In this document: in pieces, positions 8,353 to 18,697 of the stretch
Layout of the letters: the number at the start of each line of letters is the position of its first letter
How positions within the stretch are numbered: position 1 is the stretch's first letter
Assembly: GCA_050298535.1 (NCBI GenBank)
Contig: JBNKUI010000048.1
Span: forward strand, 12,127-76,126
Length of the DNA: 64,000 nucleotides
Direction of reading: 5' to 3'
Origin: JABDMH01 sp050298535
Lineage (GTDB): Bacteria; Bacteroidota; Bacteroidia; Chitinophagales; Saprospiraceae
The notes under the pieces: generated by a model
Seen by the model: only the letters and a program-made list of their open reading frames with translations
Told to the model about the DNA's origin: nothing
Database searches by the model: none
Translations under genes and position numbers: made by a program

Positions 8353-9621
8353 ATGCAAAGTCGACGGCGATTTCTTTCCAAACTAACCATAGCCTCCAGT
8401 CTCATGGTGGCAAAACCATATGGATTGCAGGGGCGCTCATTTCCAGAATCCCTGGATGCGAGCTTAGACCTGACCAAGGATGAGGACTTTTGGCATCAAA
8501 TAAAGATGGCGTACACTGTCTCACCTGCCATAGTCAATTTGAATAATGGAGGTGTGAGTCCTTCTCCCAGGGTGGTGCAGGATGCGGTGGATCGATATAA
8601 TAAATTGAGTAACGAAACACCTTCATACTATATGTGGCGCATTCTTGACAAAGGCAGAGAAGCCATTCGATCAAGACTGGCGCATATCGCTGGCTGTGAT
8701 CCTGATGAAATTGCAGTGAACCGAAATGCCTCAGAAGCACTGGAAACAGCCATCTTTGGTATTCGATTAAAGCCTGGAGACGAAGTCGTACTCACCAAGC
8801 AGGACTATCCCAATATGATCAATGCCTGGAAACAGCGGGAACATCGGGAAGGTATTGTTCTTAAATGGATTAGCATGGACCTCCCAATTGAAGACGAGGA
8901 TGCGATTGCGGAGCAGTATATTAATGCCTTTACCGAACGAACCAAAGTAGTACACATCACTCATGTGATAAACTGGGTGGGTCAGGTGATTCCAGCCGCT
9001 AAGATAGCTAATGCAGCCAGAGCCCGCGGAATCGAGGTAGTAGTAGATGGTGCGCATAGCTTTGCTCACCTGGTCTATAACATACCGGATCTGAATGCAG
9101 ATTACTTTGGAACCAGCCTGCACAAATGGCTATGTGCTCCCATAGGGACCGGCATGCTGTGGGTGCGTAAAGAGAAGATTAAATCCCTATATCCCTTGTT
9201 TGGGGCGCCTGATCCTGAGTCTGAAGACATTCGAAAATTTGAAAGTCTGGGTACCCGATCTTTTCCGATAGAACAGGGGATTGGTCAGGCAATCGACTTT
9301 CATCAAATGCTGGGAGCAGACCGTAAATTTCAAAGGCTGCATTACCTTAAGAACTATTGGATGGAGAGGACAGCTGACTTACCGGGCATTAATTTTAATA
9401 CTTCGATGGATCCACAGTTTGGAGGTGCCATCGGTTCGTTCAGTCTGGAAGGAAAAGAAGTGGGAAAGATTACAGCGGAATTACTCAACAAATATCAAAT
9501 ACATACGACTGGTGTGAACTGGGAAAATATACATGGTGTACGGGTGTCGCCTAATGTTTACACTCTCACTTCAGATCTTGATCGCTTTATTGCAGCGGTG
9601 AAGAAGATCGCATCTGATTAG
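8353..9621 (+). CDS. Tat-exported class V aminotransferase (isopenicillin-N-epimerase-like)
   Basis: A 422-residue fold-type I PLP enzyme. The ATG at 8353 is preferred over the in-frame GTG at 8320 because it begins MQSRRRFLSKLTIASSLMV, a twin-arginine signal. The PLP site is visible: an Asp-His pair in VVVDGAHSFAHL and the Schiff-base Lys in GTSLHKWLCAP, followed by GTGMLWVRKE. Class V members include cysteine desulfurases and epimerases; this group is usually annotated isopenicillin N epimerase-like, with no assigned substrate. The Tat signal predicts a folded, cofactor-loaded enzyme in the periplasm. The 3' end overlaps the convergent DUF6503 gene by four bases. Confidence 0.85.
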   Translation: MQSRRRFLSKLTIASSLMVAKPYGLQGRSFPESLDASLDLTKDEDFWHQIKMAYTVSPAIVNLNNGGVSPSPRVVQDAVDRYNKLSNETPSYYMWRILDKGREAIRSRLAHIAGCDPDEIAVNRNASEALETAIFGIRLKPGDEVVLTKQDYPNMINAWKQREHREGIVLKWISMDLPIEDEDAIAEQYINAFTERTKVVHITHVINWVGQVIPAAKIANAARARGIEVVVDGAHSFAHLVYNIPDLNADYFGTSLHKWLCAPIGTGMLWVRKEKIKSLYPLFGAPDPESEDIRKFESLGTRSFPIEQGIGQAIDFHQMLGADRKFQRLHYLKNYWMERTADLPGINFNTSMDPQFGGAIGSFSLEGKEVGKITAELLNKYQIHTTGVNWENIHGVRVSPNVYTLTSDLDRFIAAVKKIASD

Positions 9622-10379
9622 TGTCTGATTTGTGAAATCCGATCTGTGCCCAGGTAAGTGTTCTCGTGATTAGTAAACCACCTTCTTTCAAGAGGCAGGA
9701 GTAATTCCCCTACTTCTGCAATTCCACTTAGCGTGATATATTCACCATCATTCTTCATTTCATCATGGAAGAACTGATAACCACGCATTTGAAAATCACT
9801 TCGATCGAAATAGAAGTACCAGGTATCATGACCTACTTCCTCATCATAGGTTACTTTAAGTTTGTATACGGGATATCCATCGTAAGTGGTTTCTGTGACT
9901 TCATCGTGAAGGACCGTGCCCGGATCATTCAGCTTCATAGGTAGCATCCATAGATATGTGTAGTAGTTGCGAAGCATCCGCGCCCTGTCCCTGGAGATAT
10001 TTAATCGATTCTTGAGGCTGTCGCTGGCCTCACTGGAACCGTTAACTTTTGTCAGCAAACTGTCCTTGTGAAAAGAATAGGAGATTATGTCACTATCCCT
10101 GTGCTGATTCATTGTAAAATTGGATTGAGCCAGATTGAGTTGCAAACTAGTGGTGCGATCTGCACTACCAGGTCTGGATTCCGTCAGATTTAATTGCATT
10201 GGTTTTTTGTCCCACACATCGTGAGGATCGTGAAATCGAATGCTCATATCCAGGACCTGGGAGGCCGATATCTGCGAAAAGACGGGACCGGCATATATTG
10301 CCAGGAGTAGGATAAAAGTAACAGTAATCTGTTTTCCGTTTTTAGAAGTTGAGAGATGCGAGGATTGAAGATGACACAT
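9618..10379 (-). CDS. Exported DUF6503-family protein
   Basis: A 253-residue protein. The ATG at 10379 is chosen over an upstream TTG (10406). It gives a basic N-terminus and a hydrophobic segment (ITVTFILLLAIYAGPVFS), then a cleavage-like site before QISASQ. The mature part is beta-rich. It matches the Bacteroidota family DUF6503 in the pattern YTYLWMLPMKLNDPG and WYFYFDRSDFQMRGYQF. The fold resembles outer-membrane lipoprotein carriers, but no function is established. It diverges from the cyclase gene 59 bases away and converges with the aminotransferase gene. Confidence 0.7.
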   Translation of the reverse strand: MCHLQSSHLSTSKNGKQITVTFILLLAIYAGPVFSQISASQVLDMSIRFHDPHDVWDKKPMQLNLTESRPGSADRTTSLQLNLAQSNFTMNQHRDSDIISYSFHKDSLLTKVNGSSEASDSLKNRLNISRDRARMLRNYYTYLWMLPMKLNDPGTVLHDEVTETTYDGYPVYKLKVTYDEEVGHDTWYFYFDRSDFQMRGYQFFHDEMKNDGEYITLSGIAEVGELLLPLERRWFTNHENTYLGTDRISQIRH

Positions 10380-10438
10380 TTGCGAAAAAGATAATGAATG
10401 ATGCAATTAAGAGCTAAGATTTAATATTACTTTTAGGT

Positions 10439-11005
10439 ATGCAAGCAGAACGTCGAGAACTCAGTATACTGTTTTGCGATATCCTGGACTCCACCGCCAT
10501 GGCGGACCAATTGCCACTAGATGACTTTTTAGATATTATTCAAAGTTATCATAGATCAGTTTATCAAAGCATTACCGTTCAATACGGGTATGTAGCACAG
10601 CATTTGGGAGATGGTGTGATGGCCTACTTTGGTTATCCTGTATACTTTGCAGAAGCACCAAGAAATGCTATTCGGACGGGCTTTCAATTAATTGAAAGTA
10701 TGGCACCCGTGCGAGAGCGAGCTCGACGGGTAAATTCAGACATTAACATACGCATTAGTATTCACACTGGAATGGTAGTGATGGCAGATCTGGGGCTGGG
10801 GGATCGGAAGGAGCGATTGGCGCTGGGTGGTACTCCAAACATTGCTGCACGATTGCAGAGTATAGCTCCGACTAATGGGATCGCAGTAAGTGAGGATACT
10901 TACAATCGAACCAGTAAGGATTTTGAGTTTTCAGATTTAGGCACTTTTCAATTGAAGGGACTCATCACTCCAATGAAAGTATATCAGCCACTAAGACCGA
11001 AGTAG
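10439..11005 (+). CDS. Stand-alone class III adenylate/guanylate cyclase domain
   Basis: A 188-residue protein consisting almost only of a class III cyclase homology domain. The first metal-binding Asp is in LFCDILDST (D14) and the second in HLGDGVMAYFG (D58). The strand RISIHTGMVV is followed by the substrate-pocket segment LGGTPNIAARLQ, whose Thr before the Asn-Ala-Ala-Arg is the variant of the class IIIb group. It would make cAMP or cGMP from the nucleoside triphosphate, normally as a dimer. No receptor or sensor domain is fused. It is followed 30 bases later by the M20 hydrolase on the same strand. Substrate specificity is not certain. Confidence 0.85.
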   Translation: MQAERRELSILFCDILDSTAMADQLPLDDFLDIIQSYHRSVYQSITVQYGYVAQHLGDGVMAYFGYPVYFAEAPRNAIRTGFQLIESMAPVRERARRVNSDINIRISIHTGMVVMADLGLGDRKERLALGGTPNIAARLQSIAPTNGIAVSEDTYNRTSKDFEFSDLGTFQLKGLITPMKVYQPLRPK

Positions 11006-11035
11006 GTGGCTTCCTAACATATAAAAATCTTGGTT

Positions 11036-12619
11036 ATGACAACTTTGAGAGTAGCATGCTCTTTTGTACTTATTTTTAGTATGCAATGTGTTAATGCACA
11101 GAGTGTTGATGTCAGTCAATTAAAGCAAAAAGTGATCCAATGGATTGACCAGGAGGCAAGGCTTGGTCAGGTGATGGTGGATAAAGTATTTAGCTTTTCT
11201 GAGTTGGGATTTCATGAAGTGGAGACCTCAAATTATCTCACAGGTATTCTCGAGGAACATGGGTTTGAGATCACCCGAGGTATCAGTGGAGTACCTACCG
11301 CCTGGATAGCAAAGTGGGGTACGGGCAAACCAGTGATCGCTATTGGCAGCGACCTGGACTGTATACCTAAGGCGTCTCAAAGGCCTGGAGTGGCATATCA
11401 TGACCCCATCGTTGAAGGAGCTCCGGGGCATGGTGAAGGTCATAACTCAGGCACTCCACTGAATATACTGGCTGCTCTATCCGTACAGGAAATAATGAAA
11501 GAACACAATCTTTCGGGGACGTTGGTCCTTTGGCCTGGTGTAGCAGAGGAGCTGGTTGGGACTAAGGCATATTTTACGAGGGACGGTTACTTTGATGATT
11601 TTGACATTTGCATTTTTACACATGTTGGAAACAATATGAATGTAAGCTGGGGACAGTCCCGGGGTACAGGCCTAATATCAGTAGAATATACTTTCGAAGG
11701 AGAAGCTGCACACGCGGCTGGAGCACCCTGGCGTGGAAGAAGCGCTGCCGATGCGGTAGAGCTGATGAATATTGGATGGCAGTACCAACGGGAGCACCTG
11801 GATCCCTTACACCGTTCTCACTCGGTCATTAACAATGGTGGCGATCAGCCCAATGTAGTACCCTCAAAAGCCTCCATTTGGTACTACTTCAGACATGTGA
11901 CCTATCCACGTATCATGGAAGTATATGATAGAGCTAACAAAATAGCAGAAGGCGCTGCACTCATGACAAATACTACCATGAGCAAACGGATCCTTGGGAG
12001 TGCCTGGCCTCGTCATTTTAATAAGGTCATTGCCGAGACGATGTATGAAAATATCAGGGAAGTGGGATTGCCAGAGTGGTCAGATGAAGATCAATTACTG
12101 GCCCGAAGCCTGCAGAAGGAAATAAATGCGTTTGATACCAGCGGACTTGCGACTGAACTGGATTCCATTTCTCCACCCTTGCGCAACTTCATTAGTGGGG
12201 GGTCAGATGATATTGGTGATATCTCGTGGAAGCTGCCCACCGTTACGCTGAGGTATCCCAGCAATATTCCAGGATTGCCCGGACATCATTGGTCAAATGC
12301 AGTAGCAATGGCCACCCCGATTGCACATAAGGGAGTCATAGCAGGAGCCAAGGTAGAGGCGATGACTATACTCGATTTTATTCTAAAGCCTTCCCTTGTC
12401 GATGATGCCTGGACTTACTTCCGTGATGAGCAGGGTATGAAAATGGAGTACGTACCCATGGTAGGAGAGGAGGACAAACCAGCTATCGAGTTAAATACAG
12501 GGATCATGGAAACCTACCGACCGATGCTGGAACCATTCTACTATGATGAAACGAAATTTGACAGTTATTTACAGCAATTAGGTGTCCAGTATCCTACGAT
12601 TCGAGAGACTGAAGACTAG
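11036..12619 (+). CDS. Exported M20-family amidohydrolase (AbgB-like)
   Basis: A 527-residue protein. The ATG at 11036 starts a signal peptide (MTTLRVACSFVLIFSMQCV, cleavage near NA-QS). The M20 peptidase/amidohydrolase core shows GSDLDCIP, the metal-ligand region GHGEGHNSGT, the catalytic/metal Glu pair in VAEELVGTKAYF, and the dimerisation insert with EGEAAHAAGAPW. The closest named relatives are p-aminobenzoyl-glutamate hydrolase subunit B types. It likely cleaves an N-acyl amino acid or peptide-like amide in the periplasm. Its stop overlaps the convergent barrel gene by four bases. The native substrate cannot be inferred from the neighbours. Confidence 0.85.
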   Translation: MTTLRVACSFVLIFSMQCVNAQSVDVSQLKQKVIQWIDQEARLGQVMVDKVFSFSELGFHEVETSNYLTGILEEHGFEITRGISGVPTAWIAKWGTGKPVIAIGSDLDCIPKASQRPGVAYHDPIVEGAPGHGEGHNSGTPLNILAALSVQEIMKEHNLSGTLVLWPGVAEELVGTKAYFTRDGYFDDFDICIFTHVGNNMNVSWGQSRGTGLISVEYTFEGEAAHAAGAPWRGRSAADAVELMNIGWQYQREHLDPLHRSHSVINNGGDQPNVVPSKASIWYYFRHVTYPRIMEVYDRANKIAEGAALMTNTTMSKRILGSAWPRHFNKVIAETMYENIREVGLPEWSDEDQLLARSLQKEINAFDTSGLATELDSISPPLRNFISGGSDDIGDISWKLPTVTLRYPSNIPGLPGHHWSNAVAMATPIAHKGVIAGAKVEAMTILDFILKPSLVDDAWTYFRDEQGMKMEYVPMVGEEDKPAIELNTGIMETYRPMLEPFYYDETKFDSYLQQLGVQYPTIRETED

Positions 12620-13203
12620 AATCGCAAACCCACAGTAACACTCAAAATCTGGTTGCGGGCATCCACTACTCGGCTCAACACATCCGTAAAGCTGCGTTCG
12701 TACATCATTTCGAGCGTTACTTTGCCAATATCCATGCCGAGTCCCAGTCTTCCACCGACACTCGTCGTGGGATTTCGATCTTTTGCCAATTCACCACCAT
12801 TTTCCTGTACCTTGGTGGTAAAGTTTACAGTGGCTTGTGAGACTACCCAGAGTTTGAAATAGTCGACACTGAATACTTTAGCGGCAATACCTATGGGAAC
12901 CTTAAGTTGACCTGCGGTGATGCGTTCTTCTACCAGAACTGAATCCCGTTGCATCTCAACGGCACTACCCATACGATAGTAATGCAATCCTGTTCGACCT
13001 TGCCAATTGGATCCGATACGTACATCGGCACCTATATTCCAGCCCATGGTCGATAAGGTCTTGCTATCTTCAAAACCTGAAATGAGGAGATCAGTAAAGT
13101 TGATCCCGAACTTTGGATTGATCTTCACTCTCCTGTCAACCTGAGCCTCACATATCACCGAAGTAATCGCCAGAAACAAGATCAATGCAAACTGTTTTCT
13201 CAT
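12616..13203 (-). CDS. Outer-membrane beta-barrel protein (porin-like, PorT family type)
   Basis: A 195-residue protein with a signal peptide (MRKQFALILFLAITSVICEA) and a mature part of alternating-hydrophobicity strands. It starts VKINPKFGINFTDL and ends in a strand closing with Phe (ILSVTVGLRF), the usual C-terminal signature of an outer-membrane barrel. This matches the small 8-stranded OMP_b-brl type common in Bacteroidota. A transport role is not demonstrated for such small barrels; anchoring or adhesion is equally possible. Confidence 0.8.
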   Translation of the reverse strand: MRKQFALILFLAITSVICEAQVDRRVKINPKFGINFTDLLISGFEDSKTLSTMGWNIGADVRIGSNWQGRTGLHYYRMGSAVEMQRDSVLVEERITAGQLKVPIGIAAKVFSVDYFKLWVVSQATVNFTTKVQENGGELAKDRNPTTSVGGRLGLGMDIGKVTLEMMYERSFTDVLSRVVDARNQILSVTVGLRF

Positions 13204-13714
13204 AATTTTATTGCAATGATTTTAGGACAAACGAAGTTTTGCTGCTGTTCGTGGGCTATTCTCTTAAAAAAAGTACTCTTTTCTTGATTATTTAACAATT
13301 GGTGCAGAAGGCTCTATTTGCCAAAAAGTCGCTCCCAGGAAATATTTCATAAGACTTTTTTCAGCTTTTGCCACAACTGTTTGGTGCCCCGAGCTACTCA
13401 CCGACTTTTATTCTTCGGTTGTCTTTCTTTATACAGTTGTCAAATTTCGCACCAGACTTAGATCTTGCAACCCTGAGAAACGACAATTTGGACCAGCCTA
13501 TTTGCAAATACCTCTTGATCGTAAGTTGAAAGGAAATAAATCAATTACCCGATATCTATACATTAAAGATAGTATGCATGTCATCTATATAAGGTGCATA
13601 AACTGCTTATTATCAGTGGTTAATAAATTTTCAATCCTTTTATATTAAAAAGTACTAATATATAATGTATCTTCACATTTGGTAGGATGATTTTCTGTAC
13701 CGATTGAATGGACG
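13204..13714. other. Long AT-rich divergent intergenic region, no gene seen
   Basis: 510 bases separate the barrel gene and the 1650-residue protein, which diverge. No frame of useful length is open. The last 160 bases before 13715 are AT-rich. No exact TAnnTTTG element was found at the expected distance. The length suggests a large leader or a regulatory region for the giant gene. Confidence 0.5.
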
Positions 13715-16700
13715 ATGACCACAGACCTAACACCACATAAGAAGTTCAGAAGTATTTTGATGATGCTGACGTTCTTTCTTTCGATGTATGCATCACCCGG
13801 GATAGTTGCTCAAACTTGTGCACCTACATGTAGAGACATAAATATTCCCTTGCAGTCTGATTTGCTATTCGGAAAGCAGAATTTTGAATCATATGTGAAA
13901 ATTTATTGGGAGTCAGCTTTAGTTAACTTTCCATGTGCCGAGCCACTTTCCTTTGATCTTACCTCCGGGTCTGGGGTAGCTCTCTTTAGTGGTCGGAGTG
14001 ATGAAGTGAAGAATGAAGATTATATTCTATTGTCTTCAGTGTGTCCTTACATCGATAAGGGACTAGTACTTCATGTACAGAATCAATTAGGTGCCTGTGA
14101 AAGCAATATTAGTATAAAATCAACTGGACCTATCAATTTGCCAGGTCGTGTTGAAACCGTTTACTGTAACTATCCATATATTTCTCTCACCGAGGTTGAA
14201 AAACTATTGTATGCACCAGATATCTATCTTGTATGTCCGCCCCAGCAGGTAAAAGCAACATATGTTTCTGATTGGATCACCACTTATGCTTGTGGTGAGG
14301 CTGGAGATACTGCAAAAATAATTCTACGCGAGTGGGAGTATTTTGATAAGGGCGATCAGAGAAGTGTTAGCATCGATACGATTGTAGTAAAAAACTTTCC
14401 GAACCTGGACGGGGATCATTTATTCGCACCCATGCAGGACACTGTATCATGTGGTGACACAGCAAAAGTTGGACCTTTTCTTCTGGTAGAAGAAACCCCT
14501 GGTAGTGGGATCTGTGACACCATTTATTTTATGGAGGCAGTAGCAAGCGGTTCAGAAATTGCCTTTCAATCCTTGCTTGTAAGCCAGATTTGTGGTTTAC
14601 AATTTCAGTTTGACACGGTTAGATTTGGATCCGAATGCGACATACAATACCGCGTGGATGTACAACTAAAGCAGGACTGCGCAAGAGGTGAGAATGAGGC
14701 GAATTGTGCGGTGATGGGAGATAATGCGATGATGCCTGTCGATGAAGATGCGCTTTACTGGCAGGGCAGTTTTTGGGTCTATCTTCTGGATACGGTTCCG
14801 CCTGCGATTTCTTGTAATCTATCCCACTACGATCCTTCTAATATTCTTGACCCTTCAGTCGCAATGGGAGGGCATTGCTTCGATACTCCCGTTTCCGAAA
14901 ATAACGTATCTCCTTCTTCTATTGTATTGGTGAGCACGAATACCCATGATTGTGCTGCACTTATTAATCTGCCTCCCATATGCGTACAGGATGATTGCAA
15001 TAGTGTATCCATGGTGAAGGCATTTGTAGAAGGCATCGGGACTGTCGTCATGGAACCGCAAGGGTCGGGAATACAGCCAGGAGATATCTGTTATGGATCC
15101 ACAAAACCGATTTCGCTTCCTATGCGTCCAGAGCCTTATCAAATTTCATATGAGGTATTTGATGCATGCCATAATCGAGGACAGATATATTGCTATGTTC
15201 TGGTCAAGGATGAAACCCTTCCTCAGGCTGTATCTGACAAGTCAGTAACAGTGGACTTAAGTAGTAAGCGAGCTTGGCTGGAGGTTGAAACTTTTGATGA
15301 GGGAAGTTCGGACAATTGTGGACTCAATATGAAGCTCATACGAAGGCAGGACTGGTGGCAACAATTGGCAGTCGACTCGAATGATCTCATATCAAGTTGC
15401 ATCAATCCTTCGTGGAACACGCTTGATTATCCAGGGGTGGAAAAAGGAGCACTATTAGAACACTACATGGATTTCCTCACCTGGCTCAAAAGCGACGGCC
15501 AGCCTTGTGCTGCTTTGGTATGGAATGCCTGGCAATACGATATACTCCACCGGATAAATATTTCCGATACCCTTCCTGATCCCATTACCTTGATATACGA
15601 TGTTGATACGTGTGAGATTTTCCACAAGGGTACTCCTGGAGATGGATGTCTCTCAATTTCTTCCAGTAAAACAGGAGATGCCATTTCTCAGATAGGAGGT
15701 GGTTGGTCAGAAGCTATTGCCATAACTTGTGCAGATGTGTGTTCTACAGTAGTTGTGGAATTGCTCGTGATGGACTATTGGTGCAACTGGAGTACGACAT
15801 GGTCAGAAGTGTACGTCGAGGATAAAACACCGGTGGATATTGTTCAGGATTTATCGTCAGAAATAGAGCTGAGCTGCAGACAACTAGGGCAAGAAGACTA
15901 TATACTGAACGGGGTGCCAACATCACTGAGGACAACTGTCGAATACGCTGCCGTGGGAGACTCTTCAGCCATGGAATTACTCAACGAGGTCTTTGGCGCC
16001 TATCAGAAAGCATGGGCAGTAAATGATGGATCATATGTAGATGCTGGTGGTGACGTCGTAAAACAAAGCCTTTATCTTCAAGACAGTGTATGTACTTGTG
16101 CCCCCACGGTGATCACTGCCTATGAAGTTGAAGAGCACTTTGGTCTGGTATCCTACGAAAAGCTAGTAGATAGCTGCACATATGTGTCAGCCAGAATGGC
16201 TGTTAATCAGGGAATCATGGCGGTCAACTGTGGTGATAATGTACACTGCCAGCAAAGGGTATGGTACGAGTGGGATGAATGCGGGGCAGGTGTCATATAT
16301 CGAAAATTTAAATTCTGGAGTGGTTGTGCGGATACACACGCGGTACCGGATACGATCGAACGTATGCAACGGATCTATGTTGGAAACTCCTGTACATTGA
16401 GTAAGGGGATGTTTGACCTTCCGGATGATCAGGTGGTGTATGGCTGCGAGATTATGTATGAAGAAGGTAGTGCCATGGTAAGTGGGATTGCCGATCCAAC
16501 TATTACCGGAAAGCCCGATTATCGATTTGATGATGATTGCCGGATCATTGGACTGGGTAGAGAAGATAAGGTGTATCGAATTGTCGGTGGTGGTAGTCAA
16601 GTTGCTGGTGGAGAGTTAGTTAAGGGGCCCTGTTTTAAGATAATTAGGAAGTGGTTTATGGCAGACTGGTGTCACTCTGTTGGTCTACCCGATGGGGCAT

Positions 16701-18667
16701 GGTGGAATGATCCCAGGGAAATGCATATAGACACATTTGTCCAGAAGATATACGTGGTGGATACCGCAGGACCTTCCTGTACGCTGACAGGCCCCGTCAA
16801 TGATGGTGGTTTTATAGCCGCGGGTGGATGTTTTTATGACCTTAATGTGGATCTGGCGGTCTCCGATGCTTGCTCACCCAACCTTCAGTATGTGTATGAT
16901 CTACTAGTCGAGGAAACGCACGGACTTGCCGTGGTAACATCCGGATCTGGTGTTACAGAAGATGGTCTGGCCACAATAGCCATCCCCATGCTAGAAGGCG
17001 GAGATTACCAATTGAGAGTAGAGGTGGAGGATGATTGTCAAAATGAGGGACTTTGTACCTATGATTTCACTATCGATACCGGCAAGAAACCGAGTCCATC
17101 CTGTATTACGGATTTGACAGTAGAATTAACACCCATGGATCTGGATAGCGACGGTATTCTTGATACCGCCATGGCTACAATCTGGGCCAGTGAATTTAAT
17201 GCCAGTAGTACCGCTCCTTGTGGATATTCCGATGATTTACTGACATATTACATTGAATTTCTAGATGCGACGGACCCCGATTTTACTCCTCTGGATACTT
17301 CAAAAACACTTCCACAGCTCACTTTTGGATGCGAAAGACTCGGTATGAATGTGGTAAGATTCTGGGTGCTGAGTCCCACCGGCAGTTCAGACTTCTGTGA
17401 CGTGATTTTGCGTGTCCAAAACAATTTCGGTGAAGAGGTGTGTCCACAAGATCCAAATGACATCAGTATGATAGGTGGCTCTATAGCTACAGAAGATAAT
17501 CTCTCGGTGGAAGGTGTGAAGGTATCAGCTGAAACCAGCTCGAGACCAGACCAGTCACAGACTACCAATGAAAGTGGGATTTATCAATTTATCTTTAACA
17601 GGGACGAGGAAGTGACCGTTTCTCCATCAAAAGATGGCGACGATATGAATGGTGTATCTACAGCAGATCTTTTACCGCTTTTCTTTCACGCCAACAGGTC
17701 TATATTATTGACATCACCCTATCTCCAACTTGCTGCAGATATGAACCGTGATGGGTTTATAAATGGCGCTGATGTGATTGTCCATCGCGATTTATTATTG
17801 GCAAACATCACAGAACTCCCCGTTGACTCCTGGAGATTCGTACGGAGTGATTATGTTTTTACTTCAGACCATCCCGAGGCTGAGAATGTTCCGGAATCTT
17901 ATACAGGAACCTTGGATGAAGCTTCCACTGAGGTTGACTTCATCGCCGTAAAAATGGGGGATATTAATCTTGACAGGAAGGTCACATCGACTCGGAGTGG
18001 ATCTCCCCTGGTCTTAAGGTTAGAGGATGTTTCTGTTTCTGAAGGTCAAATGGTGGATGTGCGTTTGCCCATTTCTCAACTACCGACTCTTATGGGTATG
18101 CAGTTTAGCCTGAGGACTGACTCTACAAAGGCTAGGTTGACCCAGGTTAAGGCTTCCGGGGCAATTGGCAATGAACATCTTGGATTGTCATTGATGCAAG
18201 AAGGAGTGGTATATGTATCATGGCTCAATAAAATGGCTCATACTCCATGGACAGATGACGACTTTATAACACTGACCTTAATGGCCCGGTCGCATTTCAG
18301 TCTATCAGATGTATTATCTATTGGAGGGGGGAGACTGCGGTCGGAAGGTTATATCAATTTAGAAGTGATGCGCCCTCTGGCATTGAAATATGATCATCAG
18401 GAAGAAAGCTTCATTTCAATAAGACCAAACCCGTTTAAGGAGGAATTATATCTCGAGGTCGAAGCCACCACATTGGATGCAGGGGAGACAAGTATCATGG
18501 TATTTGACACCTATGGCTCTCTGGTCTATCGTCAGGCAATAGATCTTATCATGGGTCGTAATCAAATCTTGATAGATAGTGATGAGATTGGTCCGGCAGG
18601 TGTCTATCAAATAGTGTTAAAAACTAACAATGGTGTCTATACTGAGCAGGTCATTCATTTAGAATGA
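13715..18667 (+). CDS. Giant secreted protein with dockerin-like, cohesin-like and T9SS modules
   Basis: A 1650-residue protein with a signal peptide ending near residue 32 (GIVA-QT). The first 200 residues form a Cys-containing module starting CRDINIPL. Several Cys-rich beta domains follow to about 1260, with repeated patterns such as VEDDCQNEG. A carboxypeptidase-regulatory-like fold (SVEGVKVSAET) lies near 1265-1310. A dockerin-type calcium loop DMNRDGFINGAD begins at residue 1342, with a second half-site GDINLDRKV near 1418. A cohesin-like beta domain covers about 1430-1555. A T9SS type A sorting domain (from RPNPFKEELYLEV) fills the last 80 residues. It is probably a surface adhesin or matrix protein; no enzymatic motif is seen. 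Confidence 0.88.
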   Translation: MTTDLTPHKKFRSILMMLTFFLSMYASPGIVAQTCAPTCRDINIPLQSDLLFGKQNFESYVKIYWESALVNFPCAEPLSFDLTSGSGVALFSGRSDEVKNEDYILLSSVCPYIDKGLVLHVQNQLGACESNISIKSTGPINLPGRVETVYCNYPYISLTEVEKLLYAPDIYLVCPPQQVKATYVSDWITTYACGEAGDTAKIILREWEYFDKGDQRSVSIDTIVVKNFPNLDGDHLFAPMQDTVSCGDTAKVGPFLLVEETPGSGICDTIYFMEAVASGSEIAFQSLLVSQICGLQFQFDTVRFGSECDIQYRVDVQLKQDCARGENEANCAVMGDNAMMPVDEDALYWQGSFWVYLLDTVPPAISCNLSHYDPSNILDPSVAMGGHCFDTPVSENNVSPSSIVLVSTNTHDCAALINLPPICVQDDCNSVSMVKAFVEGIGTVVMEPQGSGIQPGDICYGSTKPISLPMRPEPYQISYEVFDACHNRGQIYCYVLVKDETLPQAVSDKSVTVDLSSKRAWLEVETFDEGSSDNCGLNMKLIRRQDWWQQLAVDSNDLISSCINPSWNTLDYPGVEKGALLEHYMDFLTWLKSDGQPCAALVWNAWQYDILHRINISDTLPDPITLIYDVDTCEIFHKGTPGDGCLSISSSKTGDAISQIGGGWSEAIAITCADVCSTVVVELLVMDYWCNWSTTWSEVYVEDKTPVDIVQDLSSEIELSCRQLGQEDYILNGVPTSLRTTVEYAAVGDSSAMELLNEVFGAYQKAWAVNDGSYVDAGGDVVKQSLYLQDSVCTCAPTVITAYEVEEHFGLVSYEKLVDSCTYVSARMAVNQGIMAVNCGDNVHCQQRVWYEWDECGAGVIYRKFKFWSGCADTHAVPDTIERMQRIYVGNSCTLSKGMFDLPDDQVVYGCEIMYEEGSAMVSGIADPTITGKPDYRFDDDCRIIGLGREDKVYRIVGGGSQVAGGELVKGPCFKIIRKWFMADWCHSVGLPDGAWWNDPREMHIDTFVQKIYVVDTAGPSCTLTGPVNDGGFIAAGGCFYDLNVDLAVSDACSPNLQYVYDLLVEETHGLAVVTSGSGVTEDGLATIAIPMLEGGDYQLRVEVEDDCQNEGLCTYDFTIDTGKKPSPSCITDLTVELTPMDLDSDGILDTAMATIWASEFNASSTAPCGYSDDLLTYYIEFLDATDPDFTPLDTSKTLPQLTFGCERLGMNVVRFWVLSPTGSSDFCDVILRVQNNFGEEVCPQDPNDISMIGGSIATEDNLSVEGVKVSAETSSRPDQSQTTNESGIYQFIFNRDEEVTVSPSKDGDDMNGVSTADLLPLFFHANRSILLTSPYLQLAADMNRDGFINGADVIVHRDLLLANITELPVDSWRFVRSDYVFTSDHPEAENVPESYTGTLDEASTEVDFIAVKMGDINLDRKVTSTRSGSPLVLRLEDVSVSEGQMVDVRLPISQLPTLMGMQFSLRTDSTKARLTQVKASGAIGNEHLGLSLMQEGVVYVSWLNKMAHTPWTDDDFITLTLMARSHFSLSDVLSIGGGRLRSEGYINLEVMRPLALKYDHQEESFISIRPNPFKEELYLEVEATTLDAGETSIMVFDTYGSLVYRQAIDLIMGRNQILIDSDEIGPAGVYQIVLKTNNGVYTEQVIHLE

Positions 18668-18697
18668 TCGAAAAGTTTATTGTGCTATGTTTTGGTT

